From: JAGVPT01 sp963772165
Lineage (GTDB): Bacteria; Bacteroidota; Ignavibacteria; UBA10030; UBA8401
Direction: 5' to 3'
DNA length: 64,000 bases
Assembly: GCA_963772165.1 (NCBI GenBank)
Contig: CAVYWA010000023.1
Coordinates: 1 to 64,000 of the forward strand
The position numbers and the translations under genes were made by a program. The notes beneath the pieces are model-generated. The model saw nothing but the letters and a program-made list of their open reading frames with translations, ran no database searches and was not told the DNA's origin. Numbering within the stretch: position 1 is the first letter of the stretch; each line of letters opens with the position of its first letter. Shown here piece by piece: positions 9,637 to 18,207 of the stretch.

Positions 9637-10539
9637 CTATCGCGCTGTGGAAGTATCGTGCACTGCCAGTTGTACTTTCGCCCACATCGTAAACGGCTCT
9701 CCCTGTCCTCCACCGGAAGACGACCTTCCACCGCCACCTCCGCCGCCCCGATGTCCCCTTCCTCCTCCATACCCACCGCTCCCGCCTCCATAACCCCCCC
9801 CGCCTTCACCTCCCATGCCACCACCCCGCCCACCGCTTCCTCCTTCAGAAGCGCTTTCTGAAGGTTTCGGCGAACTTTTATTATTTGAGGTTTCAGCACC
9901 TACGCCAATGAGCGCGCCCGATTTTGCTCCGATCGTAAATGGACTGGAACTCTTATCCGAAAGCGGGACTTTCAGCTCATACACCAGCACACCGTTCGCT
10001 ATTTTATATTTAGCTTCAATCCCCCCTGCTTCCGCAAACGTCATCGGGTGGTGATCGTCTTTTCCGGGTCCTTCAATTTCCAGGTCATCGGTTGGGAAGT
10101 CCTTTTGTACGGTTGATGATTGACTGTCCGCGTCTGTTCCATTTTCAGGTGAGGGGCGCACAGCATCGAAACCTAGCGGATAGTGAACTCCAAATTTTTC
10201 ATCCTTGCCTCCTTCGACATCGAACCAAAATGTAAGTCCGCGCCTTGCCACCTGGCCGCGAAGGTTTCGATTGGTCGAAACGAGCCCGATATAAATAAAG
10301 TCGGAATCGTTTAATATGGCGATAGAAGTTTCCTTATCGTCGAGAAGCACCAATGAATTCCCCCACTCGGTATTCTTGCCGTCGATGACGACCGGCCGGT
10401 TCCGCCAATGGCTTTTGAGGTCGATCATGCCGCAGCCGGCCATGACACAAAAAACCATAATGAGTCCGTAATGAAAATTAAATCGCGCGGACCGTGCGAT
10501 GTCCCGCAGCGCCGCGGCCATCGATACACTTGCTTTCAT
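9637..10539 (-). CDS. Putative lipoprotein with DOMON/CBM9-like domain and glycine-rich region
   Basis: 300 residues. An N-terminal hydrophobic segment ends in a lipobox-like 'VMAGC' near residue 36, so it is probably a lipoprotein. Residues ~40-225 look like a carbohydrate-binding family 9 or DOMON-type fold ('VIDGKNTEWGNSLVLLDDKE', 'SDFIYIGLVSTNRNL', 'RGLTFWFDVEGG', 'YELKVPLSD'). Residues ~230-280 are a low-complexity GGYGG/GGRGG run rich in Gly, Ser and Arg, followed by a short 'FTMWAKVQLAVHD' strand that may complete the fold. A glycine loop inside a beta-sandwich is unusual. Function unknown; ligand binding is only a guess from fold type. Confidence 0.7.
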   Translation of the reverse strand: MKASVSMAAALRDIARSARFNFHYGLIMVFCVMAGCGMIDLKSHWRNRPVVIDGKNTEWGNSLVLLDDKETSIAILNDSDFIYIGLVSTNRNLRGQVARRGLTFWFDVEGGKDEKFGVHYPLGFDAVRPSPENGTDADSQSSTVQKDFPTDDLEIEGPGKDDHHPMTFAEAGGIEAKYKIANGVLVYELKVPLSDKSSSPFTIGAKSGALIGVGAETSNNKSSPKPSESASEGGSGGRGGGMGGEGGGGYGGGSGGYGGGRGHRGGGGGGGRSSSGGGQGEPFTMWAKVQLAVHDTSTAR

Positions 10540-10693
10540 AGCGTGAATGCTTTCTCTACAGTTCAGGGTTTAAAAAATTCTAGGTTAACGGCGCAGCCCT
10601 CTTTTGGGGGCACTGATGAGAACACATTTCGCACCCGTTAGGTAATCTGACCGCAAAAGCTGATCAACAATTCCTTTGATTAGAACATCATCC

Positions 10694-10728
10694 CACGGCA
10701 AAGGTTTAACCTTTTAAACCTTGCCGTG
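10694..10728. repeat. Palindromic intergenic repeat
   Basis: CACGGCAAAGGTTTAA pairs with TTTAAACCTTGCCGTG with one bulged base. The core AAGGTTT/AAACCTT also occurs at 37957-37975, so it looks like a dispersed palindrome family. It may also end transcription after the GTPase gene. Confidence 0.6.
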
Positions 10729-10791
10729 AGAATTTGATGCATGAGCAGCTTGTTTGATTTCACCTTTCTTTGCGTGTCGACATGGAGCAAA

Positions 10792-12132
10792 TCAAGGACG
10801 TTTCATGTTCTTTGTGAATTCACTCAAAATTGTGCGAAGGCTCGGTTCTCCGATTTCTTCCAGTTCGTACGTAACACGGAGTGCCGGTTTTTTGATTTTT
10901 ACGATCCGCTTCAAATCGATCGGCGTCCCGATAATAACGACGTCGCAGGGGACTTTATTGATCGTCGTTTGGAGGTCCCGTATTTGCTGGTCGCTGTAGC
11001 CCATTGCCGGCAGCAGCGTACCGATTTTAGGGTATGTCTGATACGTTTTTTTGATTTCTCCGGTTGTGTACGGGCGCGGATCGATGATTTCCGCGGCACC
11101 GAATTTTTGAGCCGCTACAGTCCCGGCGCCAATCCTCATTTCACCGTGAGTCAAGGTCGGCCCATCTTCAATTACGAGCACTCTCTTTCCGGCGATCATG
11201 TCGCTCCGTTCAAGCATGATCGGCGATGCCGCATCGATGACTTTCGCTTTCGTGTTAACACTTCGAATGTTCTCCCGAAGCTTAATCACCGCTTCCGGCG
11301 CAGCTGAATCGATCTTGTTGATAATGACGACATCGGCCATGCGAAGGTTTGCTTCGCTCGGATAATACGTCAATTCATCCCCGGCCCGCAGCGGATCCGC
11401 CACGACAATGTGAACGTCGGGTTTATAGAACGGAAGATCGTTGTTCCCTCCGTCCCAGATGACGATGTCGGCGTCGTTTTCCGCCTGCCGGAGAATTGCC
11501 TCGTAATCAACCCCGGCATAAATGATCGTTCCGCTGACGATGTGTGGTTCGTATTCCTCCATCTCTTCAATCGTGCATTTATGTTTTTTCAAATCGGCGA
11601 CGGCGGCGAAGCGCTGTACTTTTTGTTTCTCGAGGTCGCCGTACGGCATCGGATGGCGAACGGCCGCCACGCGGAACCCGAATTCATGCAGCAGCTTTGC
11701 AACCTTCCTGCAAGTCTGACTTTTTCCGCTCCCTGTGCGCACCGCGCAGACGGAGATCACGGGCTTGCTGCTTTTAATCATTGTTTCACGCGCACTCAAA
11801 AGTTTAAAATGCGCACCGGCGGCGATTGCACGTGAACCGATGCTCATCACACGGCGATACGGAACATCGCTGTATGAAAAAACAACTTCGTCCACGCTAT
11901 GCGTTACGATCAACTGCTCAAGGTCTTTTTCCTCGTAGATCGGAATTCCTTTCGGGTACAGCGCTCCGGCTAACGAGGCCGGATACTTCCTTCCGGCGAT
12001 ATTGGGAATCTGCGCCGCGGTAAAAGCGACGACGTTATACTGATCGTTGTCCCGGTAGACCATATTGAAATTATGAAAATCGCGTCCTGCCGCCCCCACG
12101 ATGATGGTATTGATACGTTGATGTACAGGCAT
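10792..12132 (-). CDS. Cyclic 2,3-diphosphoglycerate synthetase-like GTPase
   Basis: 446 residues. Residues 1-115 resemble a Rossmann-like N-terminal domain ('INTIIVGAAGRDFHNFN'). The rest is a P-loop NTPase with 'CAVRTGSGKSQT' (129-140), the conserved 'WDGGNND' (226-232) and a GTPase-like 'NKID' (272-275). This is the cDPGS family. The archaeal enzyme makes cyclic 2,3-diphosphoglycerate from 2,3-diphosphoglycerate with ATP; most bacterial members have no proven role. It is the last gene of the argF-arcC-pyrB-rocD block, 34 bp after rocD. That setting suggests a part in carbamoyl phosphate or amino acid metabolism rather than osmolyte synthesis, but this is inference. Confidence 0.85.
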   Translation of the reverse strand: MPVHQRINTIIVGAAGRDFHNFNMVYRDNDQYNVVAFTAAQIPNIAGRKYPASLAGALYPKGIPIYEEKDLEQLIVTHSVDEVVFSYSDVPYRRVMSIGSRAIAAGAHFKLLSARETMIKSSKPVISVCAVRTGSGKSQTCRKVAKLLHEFGFRVAAVRHPMPYGDLEKQKVQRFAAVADLKKHKCTIEEMEEYEPHIVSGTIIYAGVDYEAILRQAENDADIVIWDGGNNDLPFYKPDVHIVVADPLRAGDELTYYPSEANLRMADVVIINKIDSAAPEAVIKLRENIRSVNTKAKVIDAASPIMLERSDMIAGKRVLVIEDGPTLTHGEMRIGAGTVAAQKFGAAEIIDPRPYTTGEIKKTYQTYPKIGTLLPAMGYSDQQIRDLQTTINKVPCDVVIIGTPIDLKRIVKIKKPALRVTYELEEIGEPSLRTILSEFTKNMKRP

Positions 12133-12165
12133 ATATATCTCCTTTTAAAATATTATGGTTCAAGG

Positions 12166-13362
12166 TCAGGCCAGCGATTGAATAACTTTCGCTATTCGAG
12201 CGCATGCCCAGTCGATTTCTTTTTTTGTGATCATGAGAGGCGGAGCGAAACGAATAACGTTTTCGTGCGTCTCTTTGCAAAGAATGCGTTCCTTCATCAG
12301 TGCTTCACAATACGGGCGCGCATTCGTGTCGAGTACCAGCCCGATCCACAATCCTCTTCCCCGAACCTCTTTGATATGGGGATTTTTGATTGCACGAAGT
12401 TTTTCGATAAAATAATTACCAAGTTTGAATGAGCGGTCGACCAGCTTTTCCTTCATCAAAACTTTCAGCGCTGCACACGCAACAGCGGCAGCGAGGGGAT
12501 TGCCCCCGAACGTCGAACCGTGATCTCCCGGCGTAAACACACCGAGAATCTCTTTGCTCGACAGCACAGCTGAGACAGGGTAAAACCCGCCGGCGAGCGC
12601 CTTCCCGATGATCACGATGTCGGGATGGATACCCTCATATTCAAACGCGAAAAGTTTGCCGGATCGGCCAAGGCCCGATTGAATCTCATCGGCAATAAGC
12701 AAGACGTGGTTTTCCTTGCACAGCCGTGCAGCCTCCCGCAAATATCCTTTCGGCGGAAGAACAATTCCGGCTTCGCCTTGAATCGGTTCTACAAGGAACG
12801 CCGCGGTGTTTGCGTTGATGGCCCGCTTCAATTCGCCGGCGTCGCCGTACTTCACGATCGGAAAACCGGGCGTGAACGGACCGAAACCGTATCGGTACTG
12901 CGCCTCGGTCGAGAAACTGATGATGGTTGTTGTCCTCCCGTGGAAGTTGTCCGTTGCACAAATGATTTCCGCTTTGTTCTCCGGAATTCCTTTCACGGTA
13001 TAGCCCCATTTGCGCGCCGCCTTAACGGCAGTTTCCACCGCCTCCACACCGGTATTCATCGGCAGCGACGTTTCATAGCCCGTCAGTTCATGAAGCATTT
13101 TGTACAACAACGGAAGCCGGTCGTTGCGGAACGCCCGGCTCGTCAAGGTCACTGTCCTGGCCTGGTCGATGAATGCCTTAAGAATCACCGGGTGACAATG
13201 TCCCTGGTTGACGGCAGAGTACGCCGCGAGGCAATCAAGATATTTTTTTCCGTCGACGTCGGTCACCCAAGCACCCTTTGCTTTGTGGACGACAACGTCG
13301 AGGGGACGGTAGTTGTGAGCGCCGTAGCGCTCTTCGAGTGAGATATAGTCCTGAGTCTTCAT
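12166..13362 (-). CDS. rocD: Ornithine aminotransferase (class III PLP enzyme)
   Basis: Converts ornithine and 2-oxoglutarate to glutamate-5-semialdehyde and glutamate. 398 residues from ATG 13362 ('MKTQDYISLEERYGAHNYRP'), which matches the ornithine aminotransferase N-terminus; an upstream in-frame ATG would add 13 residues without support. Features: 'MNTGVEAVETAVKAARKWGY', 'NFHGRTTTIISFSTE', 'PIQGEAGIVLP', 'LIADEIQSGLGRSGK' and the PLP lysine in 'IIGKALAGGFYPVSA'. The 'YGAHNY' start and 'MNTGVEAVE' favour ornithine over acetylornithine aminotransferase. It would drain ornithine released by the neighbouring carbamoyltransferase. Confidence 0.88.
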   Translation of the reverse strand: MKTQDYISLEERYGAHNYRPLDVVVHKAKGAWVTDVDGKKYLDCLAAYSAVNQGHCHPVILKAFIDQARTVTLTSRAFRNDRLPLLYKMLHELTGYETSLPMNTGVEAVETAVKAARKWGYTVKGIPENKAEIICATDNFHGRTTTIISFSTEAQYRYGFGPFTPGFPIVKYGDAGELKRAINANTAAFLVEPIQGEAGIVLPPKGYLREAARLCKENHVLLIADEIQSGLGRSGKLFAFEYEGIHPDIVIIGKALAGGFYPVSAVLSSKEILGVFTPGDHGSTFGGNPLAAAVACAALKVLMKEKLVDRSFKLGNYFIEKLRAIKNPHIKEVRGRGLWIGLVLDTNARPYCEALMKERILCKETHENVIRFAPPLMITKKEIDWACARIAKVIQSLA

Positions 13363-13522
13363 AGATGAGTTCCATGCTTTTAGTGGGAAAATATAAAACA
13401 ATGACGAACTAGAGCAGGAAAAACCAAGAAGGAGTCAGGTTAAATTGAGGTAATATGCGACCAGCGCTGTATCGATAAGCGCAGGTGATGGGATTCCCGG
13501 ACGGTAAAATTTTAATGCAGTG

Positions 13523-14440
13523 TTATTCATGTTCAAACAATAACGTGAGCAACGCCATGCGTACATACAAACCGTTGCGCGATTGGCGGAAATAAACCGC
13601 CCGCGGATCGTTGTCCACCTCGGGGTCGATTTCCACCGAGCGCGGCAGTGGATGCATGATTACGGCGTTTGATTTCATTTTTTTCAGCACCCCGGCATCA
13701 ATATTGTACGCCGAAAGATCGATATCTCTCCGCTGAAGCCGTTCGCGGTCAATATGCGTTTGATACACAACGTCGATCTGGGAAAGGATTTTTTCCGGAC
13801 TCTCCGCCAACTCGTACTCAACTCTATGATGGTCCAAGTACGCAAGGATATCCGGTTTGATTTGCATTTCCTTCGGCGCGATGAAATAGAGCTTCACTCG
13901 ATCAAATTTGCTGAGCAAATATGCCAGCGAACGCGCTGTGCGGCCTTCATCCAGCGCTCCGATGAGCGCAACCGAAAGTCCATTCAATGCTTTGCATTCT
14001 CTGTAGATTGTGTAGAGGTCGAGAAGCGCCTGCGTTGGATGCTGGCCGCCCGCTCCTTCGCCGGCATTGATGACCGGAACAGCGGCAACGGCTGCCGCTC
14101 GTTTCGCAGCACCCTCCTCAGCATGGCGAAGAACGATGACGTCGCAGCAACTGGAGATTATCCGAATGGTATCTTCCAGATGCTCGCCCTTCACCTCGGA
14201 AGAAAATTCGTTCGCCCGTTCCGTCGAGAGAACGTTTCCCCCAAGCCTGTGCATCGCCGCTTCGAACGAAAACCGTGTTCTGGTGGACGGCCGGTAAAAC
14301 AGCGTCGCCATGATTTTATTTTCATAATCGCGCGTCCCTCCCCGCGCAACAATCTTTTCCATCTGCTGCGTCCTGTCGAACAGTTCCATTAACAGCGGAA
14401 CCGTAAACTGCTGTGATTCGATGACGTGCTTCAGATGCAT
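13523..14440 (-). CDS. pyrB: Aspartate carbamoyltransferase-like protein (possibly altered acceptor)
   Basis: 305 residues, the normal length of an aspartate carbamoyltransferase catalytic chain. Carbamoyl-phosphate residues are all present and fall at E. coli numbering: S52-TRTR, K84 in 'SSEVKGE', R105, H134 in 'QHPTQALLDLYTI', R167 in 'EGRTARSL', and 'HPLPR' at 263-267. The aspartate-binding segment, normally T-R-V-Q-K-E-R, here reads 'THIDRER': Arg229 is His and Gln231 is Asp. That may change the acceptor. Its place, 22 bp after arcC and before rocD, points to ornithine/carbamoyl phosphate metabolism; no other pyr gene is visible. It could still be the ordinary PyrB of this lineage. Confidence 0.8.
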   Translation of the reverse strand: MHLKHVIESQQFTVPLLMELFDRTQQMEKIVARGGTRDYENKIMATLFYRPSTRTRFSFEAAMHRLGGNVLSTERANEFSSEVKGEHLEDTIRIISSCCDVIVLRHAEEGAAKRAAAVAAVPVINAGEGAGGQHPTQALLDLYTIYRECKALNGLSVALIGALDEGRTARSLAYLLSKFDRVKLYFIAPKEMQIKPDILAYLDHHRVEYELAESPEKILSQIDVVYQTHIDRERLQRRDIDLSAYNIDAGVLKKMKSNAVIMHPLPRSVEIDPEVDNDPRAVYFRQSRNGLYVRMALLTLLFEHE

Positions 14441-14461
14441 CGCATGCTCCGTTTCAGGCTT

Positions 14462-15403
14462 TCATGGAAAAATATGCGTGCCGGTTTTTCCGTCCACGGC
14501 GTCGATGAGACATTCGAAGGATGTGATAATTGCTTCCTTTCCCCCTTTTTTGAGGAAGCGGACCGCCGACTCAACTTTTGGTCCCATGCTGCCGGCAGCA
14601 AACTGTTTTTCAGCGATGTGCGTTTCCATTTCTTTCACCGTTGTGTTTTCAACCGGACGTTGCGACGGCTTCTTGTAGTCAAGATAGACTTGTTTTACAT
14701 CCGTGCTGATAATGAAAAGGTCGACGGCCAGGCTCGAGGCAAGAAGCGCTGAGGCACGGTCTTTGTCGATCACCGCTTCAGACCCGAGAACGAGATAGTG
14801 CTCCTTTTCGATGACAGGGATTCCACCCCCGCCAACCGCAATGACAATCATATTAAGATCAAGAATTTTGCGGATAATGTCCTGCTCAAACACTTCAACC
14901 GGTTCCGGTGAAGGGACAACTCTCCGGTACCCCCGCGCAGAATCTTCGACAATATTCCAGCCGAGGGTTCTCTGTTTTTCTTCGGCATCTGCTTTGGAAT
15001 AGAACGGTCCGATCGGTTTCGTCGGATGTGTGAAAGCGGGGTCGCGTTCATCAACCCGTACTTGCGTGAGGACTGTCATGACCGGTGTGAAAAGCCCGAT
15101 CTGGCGCAATTCGTATTCCATTGCGCGCTGAATAATATAGCCGATCTCGCTTTGAGTCGTTGCAACGCAGATGTCAAGCGGATGCGTATACACTTCGCCA
15201 GCCGCACGTTCCGAACGAAGGAGAGCCGCGCCAACCTGCGGGCCGTTGCCGTGCGTAATCACGAGGCGCCATCCTCGGGCGACCATTTGTACGATGTTTC
15301 GCGCGGTCGCGTGGGCGTTCGCAAGTTGTTCGTCTATCGTTCCCCGTTCGCCCGCATGAATAAGCGAATTTCCGCCGATCGCTATGAGAGCCGTTTTGGG
15401 CAT
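14462..15403 (-). CDS. arcC: Carbamate kinase
   Basis: Reversibly makes ATP, CO2 and ammonia from carbamoyl phosphate and ADP. 313 residues from ATG 15403 ('MPKTALIAIGGNSLIHAG') with GGAAAG upstream; the frame is open 32 codons further, without family support. Amino acid kinase features: 'AIGGNSL', 'VITHGNGPQVG', 'VIAVGGGGIPVI', 'AVIDKDRASALLA', 'TDVKQVYLDYKKP', 'AGSMGPKVESA'. Between argF and the pyrB-like gene, this gives the last two steps of the arginine deiminase route, although no arginine deiminase gene is in the window. Confidence 0.95.
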   Translation of the reverse strand: MPKTALIAIGGNSLIHAGERGTIDEQLANAHATARNIVQMVARGWRLVITHGNGPQVGAALLRSERAAGEVYTHPLDICVATTQSEIGYIIQRAMEYELRQIGLFTPVMTVLTQVRVDERDPAFTHPTKPIGPFYSKADAEEKQRTLGWNIVEDSARGYRRVVPSPEPVEVFEQDIIRKILDLNMIVIAVGGGGIPVIEKEHYLVLGSEAVIDKDRASALLASSLAVDLFIISTDVKQVYLDYKKPSQRPVENTTVKEMETHIAEKQFAAGSMGPKVESAVRFLKKGGKEAIITSFECLIDAVDGKTGTHIFP

Positions 15404-15503
15404 GCTGTTCTTTCCATCACCCCTGCCTCGTTCGAATGGATCTCTTGTGGTGAAAGAAGTTGTATGTTTCAAGCTATAGATGCTAAAGGGAGCCATCAAT
15501 TAG

Positions 15504-15531
15504 CTTTTCACTTACAACTTATAGTTCATAC
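15504..15531. repeat. Degenerate heptamer array at the end of argF
   Basis: Reads as CTTTTCA, CTTACAA, CTTATAG, TTCATAC, four 7-bp units with the C/TTA core seen in other arrays of this window. It contains the argF stop codon. Too short to be certain on its own. Confidence 0.4.
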
Positions 15532-16449
15532 CCCCTTCATTAACTGGTACATGATCGCTTTCTGGGCGTGCAATCGATTCTCGGCTTCGTCGAAAACCAC
15601 CGACTGCTTCGAGTCGATCACTTCGTCTGTTACCTCGTCGCCCCTGTGAGCGGGGAGACAGTGCATAAAAATTGCGTCCTTCTTCGCCTTGGACATTAAT
15701 GCTGCATTCACCTGATACGGAAGAAAGATTTTTTTACGCGTTTCAGTTTCGGATTCCTGTCCCATCGAGGCCCAGACATCCGTGTAGACAATGTCGGCAT
15801 TCATCACTCCATCAAAGGGATCGTGAACAATTTCAATCCGTGCACCCGTGGCTTTTGCATCTTCTTCCGCCTGGTCCGTGGCTGTCGCATTCGGCTCATA
15901 GCCGGAGGGGCACGCCACGGTAACGCTCACACCGAGCCGTGCGCCTGCAAACATGAGCGAGTGGGCCACATTGTTGCCGTCGCCGACGTAGCAGAGCTTT
16001 AATCCTTTGAGCTTTTTCTTTTTTTCTTGAATGGTCATGAAGTCTGCCATTGCCTGGCATGGATGAGAGTAATCGGTCAGGCCGTTGATGACCGGAATCG
16101 ACGCATGCTTTGCCATGTCGATGACAATTTGATGCGCGAAGGTTCGAATCATGATTCCCTGGACCATCCGTTCGAGATTCTTTGCGACATCGTAGACCGA
16201 TTCGCGCTTTCCAAGGCTGATTTCCGCCGGTGACAAATAGAGGGAGAAACCGCCGAGCTGCTGGATGCCGACATCAAACGACGTGCGTGTACGCAGCGAC
16301 GGTTTTTCAAAAATGAGTGCAAGCGTTTTTCCTTGCAGCGCTTTGCCGAACTTCTTTCGATTCGCTTTCATCTTGCGTGCGAGAGTAAACGTTGCAAGAA
16401 TTTCTTTTGCGCTCATATCGCGAACGGAGAGGAAATCATGTGCTTTCAC
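15526..16449 (-). CDS. argF: Ornithine carbamoyltransferase
   Basis: Interconverts ornithine plus carbamoyl phosphate and citrulline plus phosphate. 307 residues. Carbamoyl-phosphate loop 'KPSLRTRTSFD' (S51-LRTR), 'HPCQAMADF' at 129-137 and the ornithine loop 'HCLPAHRGDEVTDEV' are all present. 'DVWASMGQE' is the usual anabolic/catabolic OTC segment, so both directions are possible. It lies after rho and 123 bp before arcC. Next to carbamate kinase and ornithine aminotransferase, a catabolic role is likely, but sequence alone does not settle it. The last codons and stop lie inside a short heptamer array. Confidence 0.95.
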   Translation of the reverse strand: MKAHDFLSVRDMSAKEILATFTLARKMKANRKKFGKALQGKTLALIFEKPSLRTRTSFDVGIQQLGGFSLYLSPAEISLGKRESVYDVAKNLERMVQGIMIRTFAHQIVIDMAKHASIPVINGLTDYSHPCQAMADFMTIQEKKKKLKGLKLCYVGDGNNVAHSLMFAGARLGVSVTVACPSGYEPNATATDQAEEDAKATGARIEIVHDPFDGVMNADIVYTDVWASMGQESETETRKKIFLPYQVNAALMSKAKKDAIFMHCLPAHRGDEVTDEVIDSKQSVVFDEAENRLHAQKAIMYQLMKGV

Positions 16450-16644
16450 GGATGAACTCCTTCATAAACATGCATAGGTAGAGTTGTTTATTTTATTCAT
16501 AGAGTCGTTTCGGGGTTGGACAAATTGGCCGGAGTCTTCGGAGATAATTCTTTCATGAGTGTTCACTACTGCTTCATCGTAAAAACTGGCTTGCTCCGGT
16601 AATATAGCAAATTTTTTTGTTTGTCTCTCATCCTTATTTGCGGC

Positions 16645-17739
16645 TTAAAATTTTGAAAGTAAGAGCGCGTTTGTCGGAAATTGTTTGACAAGTTTGAGTA
16701 CGGCAAGCATCGCCTCCTTGGGAGGCATCTTCGCAACGGATCGTCTGAGCGCTTGGTATGCAGCCGTTTCGCTGCCAAAGAGGAGTTCTTCCCTTCGCGT
16801 TCCCGACACAGGAAGATTGATAGCGGGAAAAATTCTTTCGTTTGCCATTCCCCGGTCGAGCACGAGCTCCATATTTCCCGTCCCTTTGAACTCCTGAAAA
16901 ATCAATTCATCCATGCGCGAATTCGTTTCGATCAGCGCCGTCGCGATAATCGTCAGCGATCCCCCTTGCTCGCAGTTGCGCGCCGCGCCGAAAATGCGCT
17001 TGGGAATTTCAAGCGCACGGATGTCGACGCCGCCGGACATAGTGCGCCCGCTGCTTTTCTGGTGAATGTTGAACGCCCGTCCAAGGCGCGTGAGCGAGTC
17101 GAGCAGCATGACAACATCTTTTCCCGTTTCAACTTTTCGCTTTGCGTATTCGAGCACTAATTGCGCGAGCCGGACATGGCTCCCGCGATCGCTGTCGCTC
17201 GAGCTTGCAAACACCTCCCCCGAAATTGAACGACGCATATCGGTCACTTCTTCCGGACGTTCATCAATCAACAGCACGAGAAGATCGATCTCCGGGTGGT
17301 TGATGCTGATCGCGTGCGCAAGCTGCTGCATCAACATTGTCTTTCCCGCTTTAGGCGGAGAGACGATAAGTGCCCGCTGCCCTTTGCCAAGCGGACAGAA
17401 CAGGTCTACGATGCGCATAGAGATATTGCTTTTTTCCCCTTCAAGCCGGATGATTTCGTCCGGTGACACGACTTCATACGATGAAAATTCTTTCACAGCT
17501 TTCCATCCGCCGGGAGTTAAACCGTTAACGCGTTCGATCGTTATTTCCTGCGGGTTTCCTTTTGCAGATGCATCGGCGTTTCCCTCAATGAACACGCCGG
17601 TCCGAAGAGCGAAGCGCTCGATAACAGAAGCGGAGATATGTACATCCTTATCGGTATGGCTGAGGCCGTGTGAGGGCGTCCGGACGAATCCGCGCCGCTG
17701 TGAATCAATTTCAAGTATTCCGGAAAAAGATATTGACAT
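16645..17739 (-). CDS. rho: Transcription termination factor Rho, short form
   Basis: RNA-dependent ATPase and helicase that ends transcription. 364 residues from ATG 17739; a TTG seven codons upstream is also possible. The protein starts directly at the cold-shock RNA-binding domain ('SGILEIDSQRRGFVRTPSHG', ~1-80) and lacks the N-terminal helix bundle of typical Rho. The ATPase core is complete: Walker A 'SPPKAGKT' (~127-134), 'LLIDERPEEVTDM', 'LLDSLTRLGRAFN', Q-loop 'SGRTMSGGVD' and 'FKGTGNMELVLDRG'. It heads the argF-arcC block, about 195 bp upstream. A second full-length rho may exist elsewhere; I cannot tell. Confidence 0.93.
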   Translation of the reverse strand: MSISFSGILEIDSQRRGFVRTPSHGLSHTDKDVHISASVIERFALRTGVFIEGNADASAKGNPQEITIERVNGLTPGGWKAVKEFSSYEVVSPDEIIRLEGEKSNISMRIVDLFCPLGKGQRALIVSPPKAGKTMLMQQLAHAISINHPEIDLLVLLIDERPEEVTDMRRSISGEVFASSSDSDRGSHVRLAQLVLEYAKRKVETGKDVVMLLDSLTRLGRAFNIHQKSSGRTMSGGVDIRALEIPKRIFGAARNCEQGGSLTIIATALIETNSRMDELIFQEFKGTGNMELVLDRGMANERIFPAINLPVSGTRREELLFGSETAAYQALRRSVAKMPPKEAMLAVLKLVKQFPTNALLLSKF

Positions 17740-18207
17740 GGTGAATATGTGAAAGATCAATGGGATGAAGATGCCGTAACGAAGCGGTATTTCTTGAAAC
17801 CCCTATTGACGGTATGTGCTGCAAAAAAAATTCAGCGGTTAATTAATATCTCAGAAATTATTTGATTCCTGTTTATCGGATTAATCCGAACATGATCTTC
17901 TGAGATTGCTGCCGATAATTATTTGTAGGAGGAATTCAGACGGGTTTGGGCTTATTATTCACAAGGAAGGAATCTGGGGGATATTCTTCTTACACACAAC
18001 CCGTCAATCCGCAGCTTCTACGAGGCCGTAAAGTTCTGTGTGATTATTCTACATCCGTCCTCTCGTATAAGATACGCGACTTCCCGGTCAATCGCAAACG
18101 CGGAATCTCGAATGGAGAGAACTTCACGCATGGGATGCATCAAAAAAAGAGCCTGCTGCCTCGCTCTTCCCGATGCCACCCTCATCCTTTTCCGGTATCT
18201 CATTTCA
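17740..18207. other. Intergenic region without a recognisable gene
   Basis: 468 bp between the start of rho and the end of the methyltransferase. A minus-strand frame at 18018-18203 has no motif I recognise. It probably contains the rho operon promoter. No repeat family member seen. Confidence 0.45.

Noticed and set aside
9557..9793. Proline-rich plus-strand frame
   Set aside because: Antisense of the glycine-rich codons of the lipoprotein gene; the polyproline is the mirror of GGN codons.
16230..16260. Heptamer array inside argF
   Set aside because: A short local similarity only; codons match conserved carbamoyltransferase residues, so it is ordinary coding sequence.
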